DNA of 64,000 nucleotides from Pseudomonadales bacterium (lineage in GTDB: Bacteria > Pseudomonadota > Gammaproteobacteria > Pseudomonadales > Azotimanducaceae). The notes below the pieces were generated by a model. That model did no database searches. It saw only the letters and a program-made list of their open reading frames with translations, and was not told where the DNA came from. The stretch's first letter is position 1. The number at the start of each line of letters is the position of its first letter. The position numbers and the translations under genes are program-made. Of this stretch, positions 38,440-47,694 are shown one piece after another. The stretch covers positions 1 to 64,000 of the forward strand of contig JAJDVW010000037.1 in the NCBI GenBank assembly GCA_022825925.1. The letters run 5' to 3'.

Positions 38440-39252
38440 TCAGGCCCGGAGCAGGGTCGGCGGCGGGCGGTAGGGAACCTCGATGTCGGGGTACGTGACC
38501 CGGGTGAGATACAGCCCGTCGGGCGGTGCCGTCGGCGGCGCCTTCGTCCGGTCCCCGGCCGCAAGCAGGTCGGCCACCAGCTTGGTGTCCGCCTCGCCGC
38601 GGCCGATGTGCGCCAGGCATCCCGCCAGGTTGCGGACCATGTGCTGCAGGAAGGCGTTGGCCTCGATGTCCATGACCACCTGCTTCCCGTGGCGGACCAC
38701 GGAGACGGCGTCCACCCGCCGGAAAGGCGTGCTCGAATCGCACGCCGCGGCCCGGAACGCGCTGAAGTCCCGTTCTCCGAGGAGATCCTGCGCGGCACGG
38801 TGCATCGCGCCGGCATCCAGCTCCGCCCGCGTCCAGGTCACCCTGCCGCGCAGCAGCACCGGCGCGGTCTCGGACTCCAGGTAGACGTACGCGTAGCGCC
38901 GCGACACGGCGCTGAAGCGCGCGTGAAAGCGCCGCTCGACCAGGCGCGCCCAGACGACGCCCACGGCGCCGTCGGCTCCGCGCAGCAGCGCATTCGTGCC
39001 GCGCCGCCAGGAGTCCTCCGACCGCACGGCGGAGGTGCGGAAGCTCACGACCTGCCCGGTGGCGTGCACTCCGGCGTCCGTCCGGCCGGCCACGGCGACC
39101 CGGACGGGCGTGTCCGCGACCCCGGACAGGGCCCGCTCGAGCGCCTCCTGCACGGTCGGAACGCCCACCTGCCGCTGGAAACCGTGAAAGACCGCTCCGT
39201 CGTACTCCACGCCGAGCGCCACGGTCCGCGGTGGGCTACTCGAGTTCGTCAA
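38440..39252 (-). CDS. truA: tRNA pseudouridine(38-40) synthase TruA
   Basis: 270 residues (E. coli 270). The catalytic aspartate is in VAGRTDAGVHATGQVVSF (about 60). YVYLESETAPVLLRG, GERDFSAFRAAAC and EANAFLQHMVRNLAGCL follow the family order. The start is TTG 39252 inside the end of the fimV-like gene (17-base overlap). Order fimV-truA-trpF is typical of Pseudomonas-like genomes. Confidence 0.95.
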   Translation of the reverse strand: MTNSSSPPRTVALGVEYDGAVFHGFQRQVGVPTVQEALERALSGVADTPVRVAVAGRTDAGVHATGQVVSFRTSAVRSEDSWRRGTNALLRGADGAVGVVWARLVERRFHARFSAVSRRYAYVYLESETAPVLLRGRVTWTRAELDAGAMHRAAQDLLGERDFSAFRAAACDSSTPFRRVDAVSVVRHGKQVVMDIEANAFLQHMVRNLAGCLAHIGRGEADTKLVADLLAAGDRTKAPPTAPPDGLYLTRVTYPDIEVPYRPPPTLLRA

Positions 39253-40393
39253 GGAGCTCCTGGGCTGCCGCCCGCTCCGTGTCGTCGCCTTCGGCGAGCA
39301 CTTCCTCGAGGACCACGCGGGCGGTTTCCTCGTCGCCCATGTTCACGTAGGCCCGGGCGAGGTTCAGCTTGGTGTTCGGGCTGTAGCCGCCGGGACCCGT
39401 CGGGCCCTCCGCGGGATCGTCCTCCTCCACCGGGTCGTAAGCCGACTCGTCCTCGTAGGTCTCGGTGGGTTCGTGGGACTCCGCCGGCAAGTCTTGGGCG
39501 GCCGGTACCGGCTCCTCCAAGTCGCGAGCCGGATCGGCGTCCCCAACGAGGTCCTCGGCCGTCGAAGATTGACCGCCACACGCATCGGCGGTCGCCTCGA
39601 GCGCGCGCACCCGGCGGCGCCGATAGAGCACCCCGACCACGGCGGCGGCCAGCAGCACGGCGACGGCGCCCCAGGCAACGAAACCGAAACGCGCGGGCGG
39701 AACGTCCGCGTCTCGCGACGCCGGCCGGCCCTGCGGCGTCGCCGTCGTTGCGGCTTGCCGCAAGGTGTCGACCTGCTGTTCGAGGGTCGCGACGACCTCC
39801 TCCAGCGCGGCGATCTCGCCTTGGGCACGGACCAGGTCGCCGCGCGCGCGGTCGAGGTCGACAACGAGCGCGGCGTTCTCTCCGGCCAGCCGGTCACGTT
39901 CGGCAAACGCTTCTTCCAGGGCCTCCGATACGGGGTCCGGCTCGGGGTCGCGCCGCGAGACCGGCTCCGCCTCCCCCGGGGCGACCGCCGCGTCCGGCGG
40001 CTCTTCAATGATGGGGGCCGCCACCGGGTCGGGGATTTCCGTTGCCGGGGGCGGGGGCCGGGGCGAGGTCGGTACCGTACCCATCGCCTCGGCCTCGGTC
40101 GGAACCTCGAGAATCATGCCGCCCCGAATGCGGTTCCTGTCACCGTCGATGAACGCGTTCGGGTTCAGCCGGACCAGGGCCGTCATCGTCTGGTCGACGG
40201 TGGCCTGCCCGGGACGCACGCGCCTCGCGATGGACCAGAGGGTGTCGTAGGGCCCGATGGGGCCGTACGTCAGGCGCACTTCGGCCTCGTCCGCCGCGGG
40301 TGCCCCGCCCTCCGCCGCCAGCGCGGCCTGCGTCGCGGCAAGGGTCACGGCAAGGCCAACGCAGAGGACGAACGCCGCGAACCCGTTCGCCAT
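39236..40393 (-). CDS. fimV: FimV-like peptidoglycan-binding/TPR membrane protein, short form
   Basis: 385 residues. Signal peptide (FAAFVLCVGLAVTLAATQAALA), an N-terminal LysM-like FimV region (YGPIGPYDTLWSIARRVRP ... RIRGGMILEVP), a Pro-rich linker, a coiled coil (about 175-215), a transmembrane helix (VAWGAVAVLLAAAVVGVLY), an acidic cytoplasmic segment, and the C-terminal FimV motif TKLNLARAYVNMGDEETARV. Pseudomonas FimV is more than twice as long; the TPR array and part of the acidic region are missing. The family organises polar type IV pili and twitching. ATG 40393 overlaps the leuB stop by one base (TGATG). Confidence 0.85.
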   Translation of the reverse strand: MANGFAAFVLCVGLAVTLAATQAALAAEGGAPAADEAEVRLTYGPIGPYDTLWSIARRVRPGQATVDQTMTALVRLNPNAFIDGDRNRIRGGMILEVPTEAEAMGTVPTSPRPPPPATEIPDPVAAPIIEEPPDAAVAPGEAEPVSRRDPEPDPVSEALEEAFAERDRLAGENAALVVDLDRARGDLVRAQGEIAALEEVVATLEQQVDTLRQAATTATPQGRPASRDADVPPARFGFVAWGAVAVLLAAAVVGVLYRRRRVRALEATADACGGQSSTAEDLVGDADPARDLEEPVPAAQDLPAESHEPTETYEDESAYDPVEEDDPAEGPTGPGGYSPNTKLNLARAYVNMGDEETARVVLEEVLAEGDDTERAAAQELLDELE

Positions 40394-41484
40394 CAGTCCG
40401 CCTCCAGCCGCGCCGTCACCGCGTCCGCCATCTGGTCCGTACCGACGCACGTCACCCCGGCCGTGCCGTCCTGCGGCATGATGTCGGCCGTGCGCAGTCC
40501 GTCCGCGAGCGTCGCGGCGACCGCGTTCTCGAGCCGCGCCGCCGCGTCCCCGGCGTCGAGGCTGTAGCGCAGCAGCATCGCCGCCGACAGGATCGTCGCC
40601 AGCGGATTCGCGATGTTGCGTCCGGCGATGTCGGGCGCCGTCCCGTGCACCGGTTCGTAGAGCCCCTGCCCGCTGGCGTTCAGCGACGCGGACGGCAACA
40701 TCCCGAGGGACCCGGTCAGCATCGCCGCCACGTCCGAGAGGATGTCCCCGAACATGTTGCCGGTCACCACCACGTCGAACTGCATGGGCTCCCGGACGAG
40801 TTGCATGCCGGCGTTGTCGACGTACATGTGCCCGAGCGAGACGTCGGGGTAGTCGGCGGCGACCTCGGTGACCACCTCCCGCCACAGTTGCGTCACCTCG
40901 AGCACGTTCGCCTTGTCGACGGATACGAGCCGGCCCCGGCGCTTGCGCGCGAGGTCGAAGGCGACGCGCGCGATGCGCTCGATCTCGCGCTCCTCGTAGA
41001 CGTAGGTGTTGAAGCCGCGACGGCCGCCGTTGCCGACGGTCACGCCGCGTGGCTCGCCGAAGTAGATGCCGCCGGTGAGCTCGCGCACGATGAGTATGTC
41101 GAGACCCGACACCAGTTCCGGCTTCAGCGAGGACGCCGATGCCAGCGGCGCGAACAGGATCGCGGGACGCAGGTTGGCGAACAGGTCGAGTTCCGCACGC
41201 AGCCGCAAGAGGCCGCGTTCCGGACGCCGGTCCATCGGCAGGTCGTCCCACTGCGGGCCGCCGACGGCGCCGAGGAGCACCGCGTCCGCGCCGCGTGCGC
41301 GGTCCAGGGTCGCGTCCGTCAGGGGGACGCCGTCGCTGTCGAGGGCGGCCCCGCCGATGCTGCCGTACTCGAAGTCGAACGCGATGTCCGGGCAGGCGCG
41401 CTCGAGGACGCCCACGGCGTGCGGCATCACCTCGGCGCCGATGCCGTCCCCGGGGAGGACCAGGATGCGGGCCCGTCTGCTCAC
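40393..41484 (-). CDS. leuB: 3-isopropylmalate dehydrogenase
   Basis: 363 residues. NAD+-dependent beta-decarboxylating dehydrogenase of leucine synthesis. Motifs: [15 protein letters not shown] at the N-terminus, [21 protein letters not shown] for substrate binding, [17 protein letters not shown] with the catalytic lysine, and [25 protein letters not shown] with metal aspartates. GTG 41484 overlaps leuD by four bases (GTGA). In many relatives asd follows leuB; here fimV follows directly. Confidence 0.97.
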   Translation of the reverse strand: MSRRARILVLPGDGIGAEVMPHAVGVLERACPDIAFDFEYGSIGGAALDSDGVPLTDATLDRARGADAVLLGAVGGPQWDDLPMDRRPERGLLRLRAELDLFANLRPAILFAPLASASSLKPELVSGLDILIVRELTGGIYFGEPRGVTVGNGGRRGFNTYVYEEREIERIARVAFDLARKRRGRLVSVDKANVLEVTQLWREVVTEVAADYPDVSLGHMYVDNAGMQLVREPMQFDVVVTGNMFGDILSDVAAMLTGSLGMLPSASLNASGQGLYEPVHGTAPDIAGRNIANPLATILSAAMLLRYSLDAGDAAARLENAVAATLADGLRTADIMPQDGTAGVTCVGTDQMADAVTARLEAD

Positions 41485-42131
41485 CCCGCCTCCCCGTCCG
41501 CGAATACCCAGGGCTGCCGCTCCCGGTGGGCCCGTTCGAACGCCCGGATGGCATCGGCGCAGTCCAGGGTGAGCCCGATGTCGTCAAGGCCCCGCAGCAG
41601 GCGGCGGCGCGTCTCCGGGTCGGTCTCGAAACCGAACGACCCGCCCTCCCCGGTCTCCACGCGTCCCGCCGCGAGGTCCACCTCGACGGTCAGACCCCCA
41701 CGGCCCGCCAGGTCGAACAGCTCGGCCACCGCGGCGTCGGGCAGCGTGACGAGCAGCAGTCCGTTGTTCACGCTGTTCGTGGCGAAGATGTCGGCGAAGC
41801 TCGGCGCGATCACGCACCGGAAACCGTATTCCAGCAGCGCCCACACCGCGTGCTCGCGGCTCGAGCCGCAGCCGAAGTTGTCGCGCGCGAGGAGTACCGA
41901 GGCGTCCTGGTAGTCGGGGGCGTTCAGGACGAAGTCGCGGTTGATGCGCCGTTCGTTCGGCGTCTTCCCGATGACGCCCTCGTCCAGGTAACGCCACGCG
42001 TCGAACAGGTTGTCCCCGAACCCCGTCTTCCGGATCGACTTCAGGAACTGCTTCGGAATGATCTGGTCCGTGTCGACGTTGGCCCGGTCGAGGGGCGCGA
42101 CCACGCCCCGATGCGTCGTGAAGGCCCTCAT
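41481..42131 (-). CDS. leuD: 3-isopropylmalate dehydratase small subunit
   Basis: 216 residues. Swivel domain of isopropylmalate isomerase. [13 protein letters not shown] and [20 protein letters not shown] are the family signatures. ATG 42131 overlaps the leuC stop by four bases (ATGA). Works as a heterodimer with LeuC. The long track ORF is a frame extension into leuC. Confidence 0.97.
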   Translation of the reverse strand: MRAFTTHRGVVAPLDRANVDTDQIIPKQFLKSIRKTGFGDNLFDAWRYLDEGVIGKTPNERRINRDFVLNAPDYQDASVLLARDNFGCGSSREHAVWALLEYGFRCVIAPSFADIFATNSVNNGLLLVTLPDAAVAELFDLAGRGGLTVEVDLAAGRVETGEGGSFGFETDPETRRRLLRGLDDIGLTLDCADAIRAFERAHRERQPWVFADGEAG

Positions 42132-43546
42132 CCGACGGTCTCCCGCGGATCCGCGAGGTGTCCGGCGATGGCGCTCGCGGCGGCGGTGGCCGGACTCACC
42201 AGGTGGGTGCGACCACCGTGGCCCTGGCGGCCCTCGAAATTCCGGTTGGACGTCGAGGCGCAGCGTTCGCCGGGCAGCAGCCGGTCCGCGTTCATGGCCA
42301 GGCACATCGAGCAGCCGGGCGCCCGCCACTCGAAGCCCGCGGCCAGGAATATCTCGTGGAGCCCCTCGTCCTCCGCCTGGCGCTTCACGAGGCCGGAACC
42401 CGGCACCACGAGCGCCTCCGCCACCCGTACCCTGCCCCCGCGCGCGACTTCGGCCGCGGCGCGCAGGTCTTCGATGCGCGCGTTCGTGCACGAGCCGATG
42501 AAGACCTTGTCGAGGGGGACATCGGTCATCGACGTGCCCGGCGCGAGGTCCATGTAGGCGAGCGCGCGCGCCGCGACTTCGGCCTTGACCGGATCTTCCA
42601 TGTCCGACGGCGACGGCACGGCGCCGCCGATCGCGCCGACGAGTTCCGGGGAGGTCCCCCACGTCACCTGGGGCTCGAGCGTGGCCGCGTCGATCTCCAC
42701 GGTCCGGTCGAAGACGGCGTCCGCGTCCGAGCGCAGGGTGCGCCACCACGCCACCGCTTCGTCCCAGGCGTCGCCGCGCGGTGCGAAGGGCCGTCCTTGC
42801 AGGTACGCCAGCGTCGTGTCGTCCACGGCGACGAGCCCGGCCCGGCCGCCGGCCTCCACGGACATGTTGCACAGGGTCATGCGCCCCTCCATCGACAGCG
42901 CCTCGATGGCGGTGCCGCGGAACTCGATGACGTGACCCGTCGCCCCGGCGGTGCCGATGGCGCCGATGACGGCGAGCGCCACGTCCTTGGCGTACACCCC
43001 CGCCGGCAGCGCCCCTGTCACCGCGATGCGCATGTTGCGGCTCTTGCGCTGCGCGAGGCACTGCGTGGCGAGCACGTGTTCCACCTCGGACGTGCCGATG
43101 CCCTGGGCCAGCGCGGCGAACGCGCCGTGCGTGGAGGTGTGCGAATCGCCGCACACGATGGTCATCCCCGGCAGGGTCGCCCCCTGCTCCGGTCCGATGA
43201 CGTGCACGATGCCCTGGCGGATGTCGTTGATGCCGAACTCGCGGATGCCGAAGTCCCGGCAATTGGCGTCCAGGGTCTCCACCTGGATGCGCGCGACCTC
43301 GTCGACGATGCCGGGGACCCCCGCCCGACGCTCGGACGGGACCGTGGGCACGTTGTGGTCCGGCGTCGCGAGGTTCGCGTCCACGCGCCAGGGACGCCGG
43401 CCCGCCAGCCGCAGCCCCTCGAACGCCTGCGGCGAGGTGACCTCGTGCAGCAGGTGCCGGTCGACGTAGAGCAGGCTCATGCCGTCGGACCGGTCGGTGA
43501 CGTGGTGGGCGTCCCAGATCTTGTCGTAGAGGGTCTTGCCGCTCAT
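42128..43546 (-). CDS. leuC: 3-isopropylmalate dehydratase large subunit
   Basis: 472 residues (E. coli 466). Aconitase-type enzyme with a 4Fe-4S cluster: cluster cysteines in [17 protein letters not shown] and [33 protein letters not shown] and [13 protein letters not shown] are active-site segments. ATG 43546 ([13 protein letters not shown]) matches the standard N-terminus. First gene of a run of about 14 genes on this strand, with its own promoter. Confidence 0.97.
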   Translation of the reverse strand: MSGKTLYDKIWDAHHVTDRSDGMSLLYVDRHLLHEVTSPQAFEGLRLAGRRPWRVDANLATPDHNVPTVPSERRAGVPGIVDEVARIQVETLDANCRDFGIREFGINDIRQGIVHVIGPEQGATLPGMTIVCGDSHTSTHGAFAALAQGIGTSEVEHVLATQCLAQRKSRNMRIAVTGALPAGVYAKDVALAVIGAIGTAGATGHVIEFRGTAIEALSMEGRMTLCNMSVEAGGRAGLVAVDDTTLAYLQGRPFAPRGDAWDEAVAWWRTLRSDADAVFDRTVEIDAATLEPQVTWGTSPELVGAIGGAVPSPSDMEDPVKAEVAARALAYMDLAPGTSMTDVPLDKVFIGSCTNARIEDLRAAAEVARGGRVRVAEALVVPGSGLVKRQAEDEGLHEIFLAAGFEWRAPGCSMCLAMNADRLLPGERCASTSNRNFEGRQGHGGRTHLVSPATAAASAIAGHLADPRETVG

Positions 43547-43583
43547 GGCGTCTCGCGGGCGCAGAAGTCGCGGTCGGGGCGAG

Positions 43584-43612
43584 ATTCTACCGGGGCGTGT
43601 CGTGGATCGGAA
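43584..43612 (-). promoter_or_regulatory. Promoter of leuC and the downstream gene run
   Basis: Minus strand: TTCCGA (43612-43607), 17-bp spacer, TAGAAT (43589-43584). It predicts a leader of about 30 bases before leuC. No Leu-rich leader peptide or attenuator is seen between this promoter and the start codon. Confidence 0.6.
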
Positions 43613-43650
43613 CGGCGCACGCCCGTCCCGCATCAGATAACACTTTAATT

Positions 43651-43696
43651 AACACCTGTATTCATTTGATTAATCTAACGTTCAACACCTGTATTC
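43651..43696. repeat. 13-bp direct repeat, 33-bp period, in an AT-rich patch at the aroC end
   Basis: AACACCTGTATTC occurs at 43651-43663 and 43684-43696. The second copy encodes part of the AroC C-terminus (QNTG), and the first follows the stop codon. The patch between about 43635 and 43697 is conspicuously AT-rich against the surrounding GC-rich DNA. Confidence 0.85.
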
Positions 43697-44745
43697 TGCG
43701 CCCGGTCGCGCATCAGGTGATCCATCAGCACGAGCGCCGTCATGGCCTCGGCGATCGGCGTCGCGCGCAGGCCCACGCACGGGTCGTGGCGTCCCTTCGT
43801 CACGACCTCGACCTCGCGGCCGCCGGTGTCCACGCTCTTCCCCGGAATGGCGAGGCTCGACGTCGGCTTGAGCGCGATGCTCACGACGATGTCCTGACCG
43901 GACGAGATGCCTCCGAGGACGCCGCCCGCGTCGTTCTTCACGAATCCGTCCGCGTCCATCTCGTCCCGGTGCTCGCTGCCGCGCTGTCCCACGACCGCGA
44001 ATCCCGCGCCGAACTCGACGCCCTTCACCGCGTTGATGCCCATGAGCGCGCCGGCGAGGTCCGCGTCGAGCTTGCCGAACACCGGTTCGCCGAGCCCGAC
44101 CGGAACGTCCGACGCCACCACGTTGATCCGCGCGCCCACCGAATCCCTGGCGGCGCGCAGCTCGTCGATCAGGACCGCGATCTCGTCCACCGCGTCCGGG
44201 TCGGCGCAGAAGAACGGGTTGTCGTCCACGATGCTCCAGTCGACGGTGCGTACCTCGATCGTGCCGATCCCGGCCAGGTAGCCGCGCACGCGCGTGCCGT
44301 GGCGCTCGTGAAGGTACTTCTTCGCGATCGCGCCGGCGGCGACCCGCATGGCGGTCTCGCGGGCGGAGGCGCGCCCACCGCCCCGGTAGTCCCGCCGGCC
44401 GTACTTCTTCAGGTACGTGTAGTCCGCGTGCGCCGGACGGATCTGGTCCTTGATGGCGCCGTAGTCCCGCGAGCGCTGGTCCACGTTCTCGATCACGAGC
44501 CCGATCGGAGTCCCGGTCGTCACGCCCTCGAAGACGCCGGACAGGATCCTGACGGCGTCGGGCTCCTGGCGCTGGGTCGTGTACTTCGAACTCCCGGGCC
44601 GGCGGCGGTCGAGGTCCCCCTGCAGGTCGGCCTCCGACAGCGACAGTCCCGGGGGGCAGCCGTCCACCACCGCGCCCATGGCGAGCCCGTGACTCTCGCC
44701 GAACGTGGTAAGCGTGAATGCCTGTCCGAAGGTGTTTCCGGCCAT
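43675..44745 (-). CDS. aroC: Chorismate synthase
   Basis: 356 residues (E. coli 361). Last step of the shikimate pathway, needing reduced FMN. Signatures: [20 protein letters not shown] (about 11-30), [18 protein letters not shown] (about 122-139) and [10 protein letters not shown] with the C-terminal [25 protein letters not shown] 44745 is chosen ([15 protein letters not shown]). The C-terminus ends in the AT-rich repeat patch (QNTGVER), so the last residues may have been reshaped by a small duplication. Follows prmB by 19 bases, as in E. coli. Confidence 0.97.
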   Translation of the reverse strand: MAGNTFGQAFTLTTFGESHGLAMGAVVDGCPPGLSLSEADLQGDLDRRRPGSSKYTTQRQEPDAVRILSGVFEGVTTGTPIGLVIENVDQRSRDYGAIKDQIRPAHADYTYLKKYGRRDYRGGGRASARETAMRVAAGAIAKKYLHERHGTRVRGYLAGIGTIEVRTVDWSIVDDNPFFCADPDAVDEIAVLIDELRAARDSVGARINVVASDVPVGLGEPVFGKLDADLAGALMGINAVKGVEFGAGFAVVGQRGSEHRDEMDADGFVKNDAGGVLGGISSGQDIVVSIALKPTSSLAIPGKSVDTGGREVEVVTKGRHDPCVGLRATPIAEAMTALVLMDHLMRDRAQNTGVER

Positions 44746-44764
44746 GGCGAGCCAGTATCGGAAG

Positions 44765-45643
44765 TCAGCGGGGCCCTGACAAGCAGGGCAAGGAGGACAA
44801 GCAGTCGCCGTCGAGCACGAAAACCCCGAAATCCCCGTTGGCGAGGCGCGGGGCGTTGGCGAGTTCCGGCCAGGCCAACGGCAATTCGGAGAAGGCTTCG
44901 GCGAGCGTGGCGGCCGTGTCTCCCACTTCTCCCGCCAACAGTCCATGGGGCTCAAGCCACGCCCCGAGGCCCCCGAGAACGCGGCGCCAGCACGCGAGGC
45001 CGTCCGGGCCCGCCGCGAGGCCGCCCGGGGGTTCGCTGCCGTACTCCGGAGGCAGGCGCGCGATCTCGGCCGTGGGAACGTAGGGCGGATTGGCGATCAC
45101 GAGGTCGTAGCGGCGGCCGTCCAGCGCCTCGAACAGGTCCGACGACCGGACTTCCGCCCGGGCCTCGAGATCGAAACGCGCAACATTAGTCCCCGCGCAC
45201 GCAACGGCGGCGGCGTCCATGTCGACCAGGGTGAGCGAGGCCTCGGAGAACTCCAGGGCCGCAGCGATCCCCAGTGCCCCGCAACCGCAGCAGAGGTCCA
45301 GGATGCGATCGGGCGGTCGCCGCAACCATGGCCGGAAGCGGTCGAGGATGAGTTCCTGCAGCGGGGAACGGGGGATCATCACGCCCGGCGAGACGACGAA
45401 CCAGCGCTCGGCAAACCATGCGCGGCCGGTGAGGTGGGCGACCGGAACACGCTCCCGGATGCGGCGTTCGAGGAGCGCGCGCAGGGCGTCCGGCGTCGCG
45501 GGACTCCAGCCGTGTGCGTCCCGGTAGCCGAAGACCAGGTGCTCCGCCTCGGCCCGTGCGTCCGCCGCGCCGTGTCCGAAGGCGATGTCGGCCGCGTCGA
45601 GGTCGTCGGCCAACGCCCGCGCGAGGTCGCGCGGATCAGTCAC
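44765..45643 (-). CDS. prmB: 50S ribosomal protein L3 N5-glutamine methyltransferase
   Basis: 292 residues. Class I methyltransferase with the glutamine-methyltransferase motif [11 protein letters not shown] (about 187) and SAM-binding [15 protein letters not shown]. The N-terminal helical domain ends in [22 protein letters not shown]. PrmC is similar, but PrmB is favoured by its location directly before aroC and by its length. GTG 45643 overlaps the DUF4892 gene by eight bases. The track start is 15 codons too early. Confidence 0.9.
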   Translation of the reverse strand: MTDPRDLARALADDLDAADIAFGHGAADARAEAEHLVFGYRDAHGWSPATPDALRALLERRIRERVPVAHLTGRAWFAERWFVVSPGVMIPRSPLQELILDRFRPWLRRPPDRILDLCCGCGALGIAAALEFSEASLTLVDMDAAAVACAGTNVARFDLEARAEVRSSDLFEALDGRRYDLVIANPPYVPTAEIARLPPEYGSEPPGGLAAGPDGLACWRRVLGGLGAWLEPHGLLAGEVGDTAATLAEAFSELPLAWPELANAPRLANGDFGVFVLDGDCLSSLPCLSGPR

Positions 45644-46559
45644 TCGCCAGGCGGTTCGGCAGGACCACCTCGACGCGGGATGCGGCACCGGCGCCGCCTG
45701 GGGCGATCGGGCCGAGACCGTGGGCCACCGCGGTCACGCCGGCCGCCTCCTCGAGCCTGCCCGCAGCGGCCGTCGCGCAGCGCTCCGCCGCGCCCGTCAG
45801 CGCATCGACGGACCGGGGCCCGTAGACGTGGCACACGACGTGGAAGGTCTCGCCGGACAGCTCCCCGAGCCCCCCGGCCAGGTCGTCGAGCGCCGTGAGC
45901 GCCGCCGCCGACAGGTTCCCCGCGGCATCCGGCTCGACGCCCTCGACCACGACGAATCCGGTGCGCTCCAGGGCGCCCGCAAGCGTCAGGGTGGCGTCGA
46001 ACGGGGTCGGGCCCTGCGGGACCACGATGTCGAGATGTGCGTACACGCGGCGGTTCCCGCGCTGCACCGCATAGAACGCGACGAGTTGCCCCTGCCCGTC
46101 CACCCGGACCGGAGCGGCGAGATAGAACTGGTTGCGGTTCGGGGCGGCGAGTTCCGCCACGCCGAAGATCTGGTTCGCCCAGATCGTGCTGCGTCCGCAG
46201 TCCGGCCCCCGGCACGAGAACACGATCCCGGGGCTGATCGCGGCGATGCGCGTCTCGTAATGCGCGATCACGTCGTCCAGCCGCTCCCCGTCCGGAATCC
46301 GGTAGGTCACGCGGCTGAGCGGTCCCTCCACCCGGACCGCCTCCACCCGCACGTCCCGCTTGATCCTGTCCACCGGCGCCGTGATGAACTCGTAGGGCTC
46401 GGGCCCGCTGCTTTCGGTGTACTCCACGATCCAGGACCGCGGGAACCGCTCGACGGCGGACGGGTCGGCGGAGCCGGACACGTCCTCGGCGGCATGGGAA
46501 GCAAGTCCGAGCGCCACCAGACCCGCCCCACGCGCGGCCGCGGCGAGCGTTCGGGACAT
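45636..46559 (-). CDS. Exported DUF4892-type protein
   Basis: About 307 residues. ATG 46559 begins a signal peptide (LAAAARGAGLVALGLASHAAE). The body contains EYTESSGPEPYEFITAPVDRI and SPGIVFSCRGPDCGRSTIWANQIFG, which resemble the DUF4892 family of gammaproteobacterial envelope proteins. The C-terminal third has an OmpA/Flavastacin-like pattern (TGFVVVEGVEPDAAGNLSAAAL) but no clear domain. Function unknown. Sits between gpsA and prmB, 20 bases after gpsA. Confidence 0.65.
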   Translation of the reverse strand: MSRTLAAAARGAGLVALGLASHAAEDVSGSADPSAVERFPRSWIVEYTESSGPEPYEFITAPVDRIKRDVRVEAVRVEGPLSRVTYRIPDGERLDDVIAHYETRIAAISPGIVFSCRGPDCGRSTIWANQIFGVAELAAPNRNQFYLAAPVRVDGQGQLVAFYAVQRGNRRVYAHLDIVVPQGPTPFDATLTLAGALERTGFVVVEGVEPDAAGNLSAAALTALDDLAGGLGELSGETFHVVCHVYGPRSVDALTGAAERCATAAAGRLEEAAGVTAVAHGLGPIAPGGAGAASRVEVVLPNRLASD

Positions 46560-46579
46560 GACTGTCGTGTCGCGCAACA

Positions 46580-47614
46580 CTATGCCGCACCCAAGGCCGT
46601 ACTCCAGGTTTCCGGGCTCGCGAACTCGACGTCCACCATCTGCTCGCTGGTCATCAGGTCGTTCACCACCTGGCCGATCCCGTAGCCCTCGTACAACACC
46701 CGGTGCAACCCCTCGACCAGGGGCATGTACACGCCGAGTTCCGTGGTCTTGGCGCGGATCACCCGCAGGGTGTTGACCCCTTCCGCGAGCCTGCCGAGCT
46801 GCTCCATGGCCTCGTCCAGCGTGCTCCCCTTGCCAACCTGGAAGCCGAGCTGGAAGTTGCGGCTGAGGGGGGACGTGCATGTCACCATGAGATCCCCGAC
46901 TCCCGCGAGGCCCAGGAAAGTGAAGGGATTGGCGCCGAGGGACACCGCGAAGCGGCTCATCTCCGCCAGGCTGCGGGTGATGAGCATGGCGACCGTGTTC
47001 TGGCCGACCTCGAGCGCGGCCGCCATGCCGCAGATGATCGCGTAGACGTTCTTCAACGCGCCCCCGAGTTCGACGCCGTAGACATCGTCGCTGGAATAGA
47101 CCCGCAGCGTCGGGCTCGCGAGCACGCGCCGCACGGCCGACCGCAGGTCCGCGGAGCGGCTCGCCACCACGGTACCGGTGAAGTGGGCGCCGGCGATCTC
47201 CTCCGCCAGGTTCGGCCCGCTGATCACGCCGGTCCCGCACTCGGGCAGCAGCTCGTCCAGGATCTGGCTCATCAGGCGGAACCCGTCGGACTCGACCCCC
47301 TTGGTGCCGCTGACCGCGAACGCGCCCGGTTTCGCGTGGGCCGCGACGTCCCGCGTCACCTGTCGGAAAGAGGCGCTCGGGACCGTCACGAAGAGGACGT
47401 CCGACGCGCCGACGGACTCCGCGAGGTCGCCGCTCGGGACCACGTTGTCGTCGAGGGGATGGCCCTTCAGATACCGCCGGTTCTCGCGGTGCGCCCGCAT
47501 GTCCGCGAGCTGGGCGGGATCGCGCATCCACAGGTATGCCGGAAAGCCGTTCTTCGCGACGATGTTCGCGATGGCGGTGCCGAAGTTGCCGGCGCCGACG
47601 ATGGCTACCTTCAC
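46580..47614 (-). CDS. gpsA: Glycerol-3-phosphate dehydrogenase [NAD(P)+]
   Basis: 344 residues. Makes sn-glycerol 3-phosphate for phospholipids. Rossmann loop VAIVGAGNFGTAIANIVA at the N-terminus, GVISGPNLAEEIA, VELGGALKNVYAIICGMA with the catalytic lysine, and GLAGVGDLMVTCTSPLSRNF. GTG 47614 has GGGAGGG six bases upstream and is the start. A candidate promoter lies just upstream. Confidence 0.96.
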   Translation of the reverse strand: MKVAIVGAGNFGTAIANIVAKNGFPAYLWMRDPAQLADMRAHRENRRYLKGHPLDDNVVPSGDLAESVGASDVLFVTVPSASFRQVTRDVAAHAKPGAFAVSGTKGVESDGFRLMSQILDELLPECGTGVISGPNLAEEIAGAHFTGTVVASRSADLRSAVRRVLASPTLRVYSSDDVYGVELGGALKNVYAIICGMAAALEVGQNTVAMLITRSLAEMSRFAVSLGANPFTFLGLAGVGDLMVTCTSPLSRNFQLGFQVGKGSTLDEAMEQLGRLAEGVNTLRVIRAKTTELGVYMPLVEGLHRVLYEGYGIGQVVNDLMTSEQMVDVEFASPETWSTALGAA

Positions 47615-47639
47615 GCGGCCCTCCCCCGTGCGTGGGCGG

Positions 47640-47669
47640 GGTATGGTAGCAAACGATCCCCTGGTTCAA
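47640..47669 (-). promoter_or_regulatory. Candidate promoter of gpsA
   Basis: Minus strand: TTGAAC (47669-47664), 18-bp spacer, CATACC (47645-47640). An overlapping TACCAT at 15-bp spacing is an alternative -10. Located 26-55 bases before the GTG start, in the 80-bp htpG-gpsA gap. Confidence 0.4.
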
Positions 47670-47694
47670 GCCCCGTAGCGGGGCTGGTCCCGGC

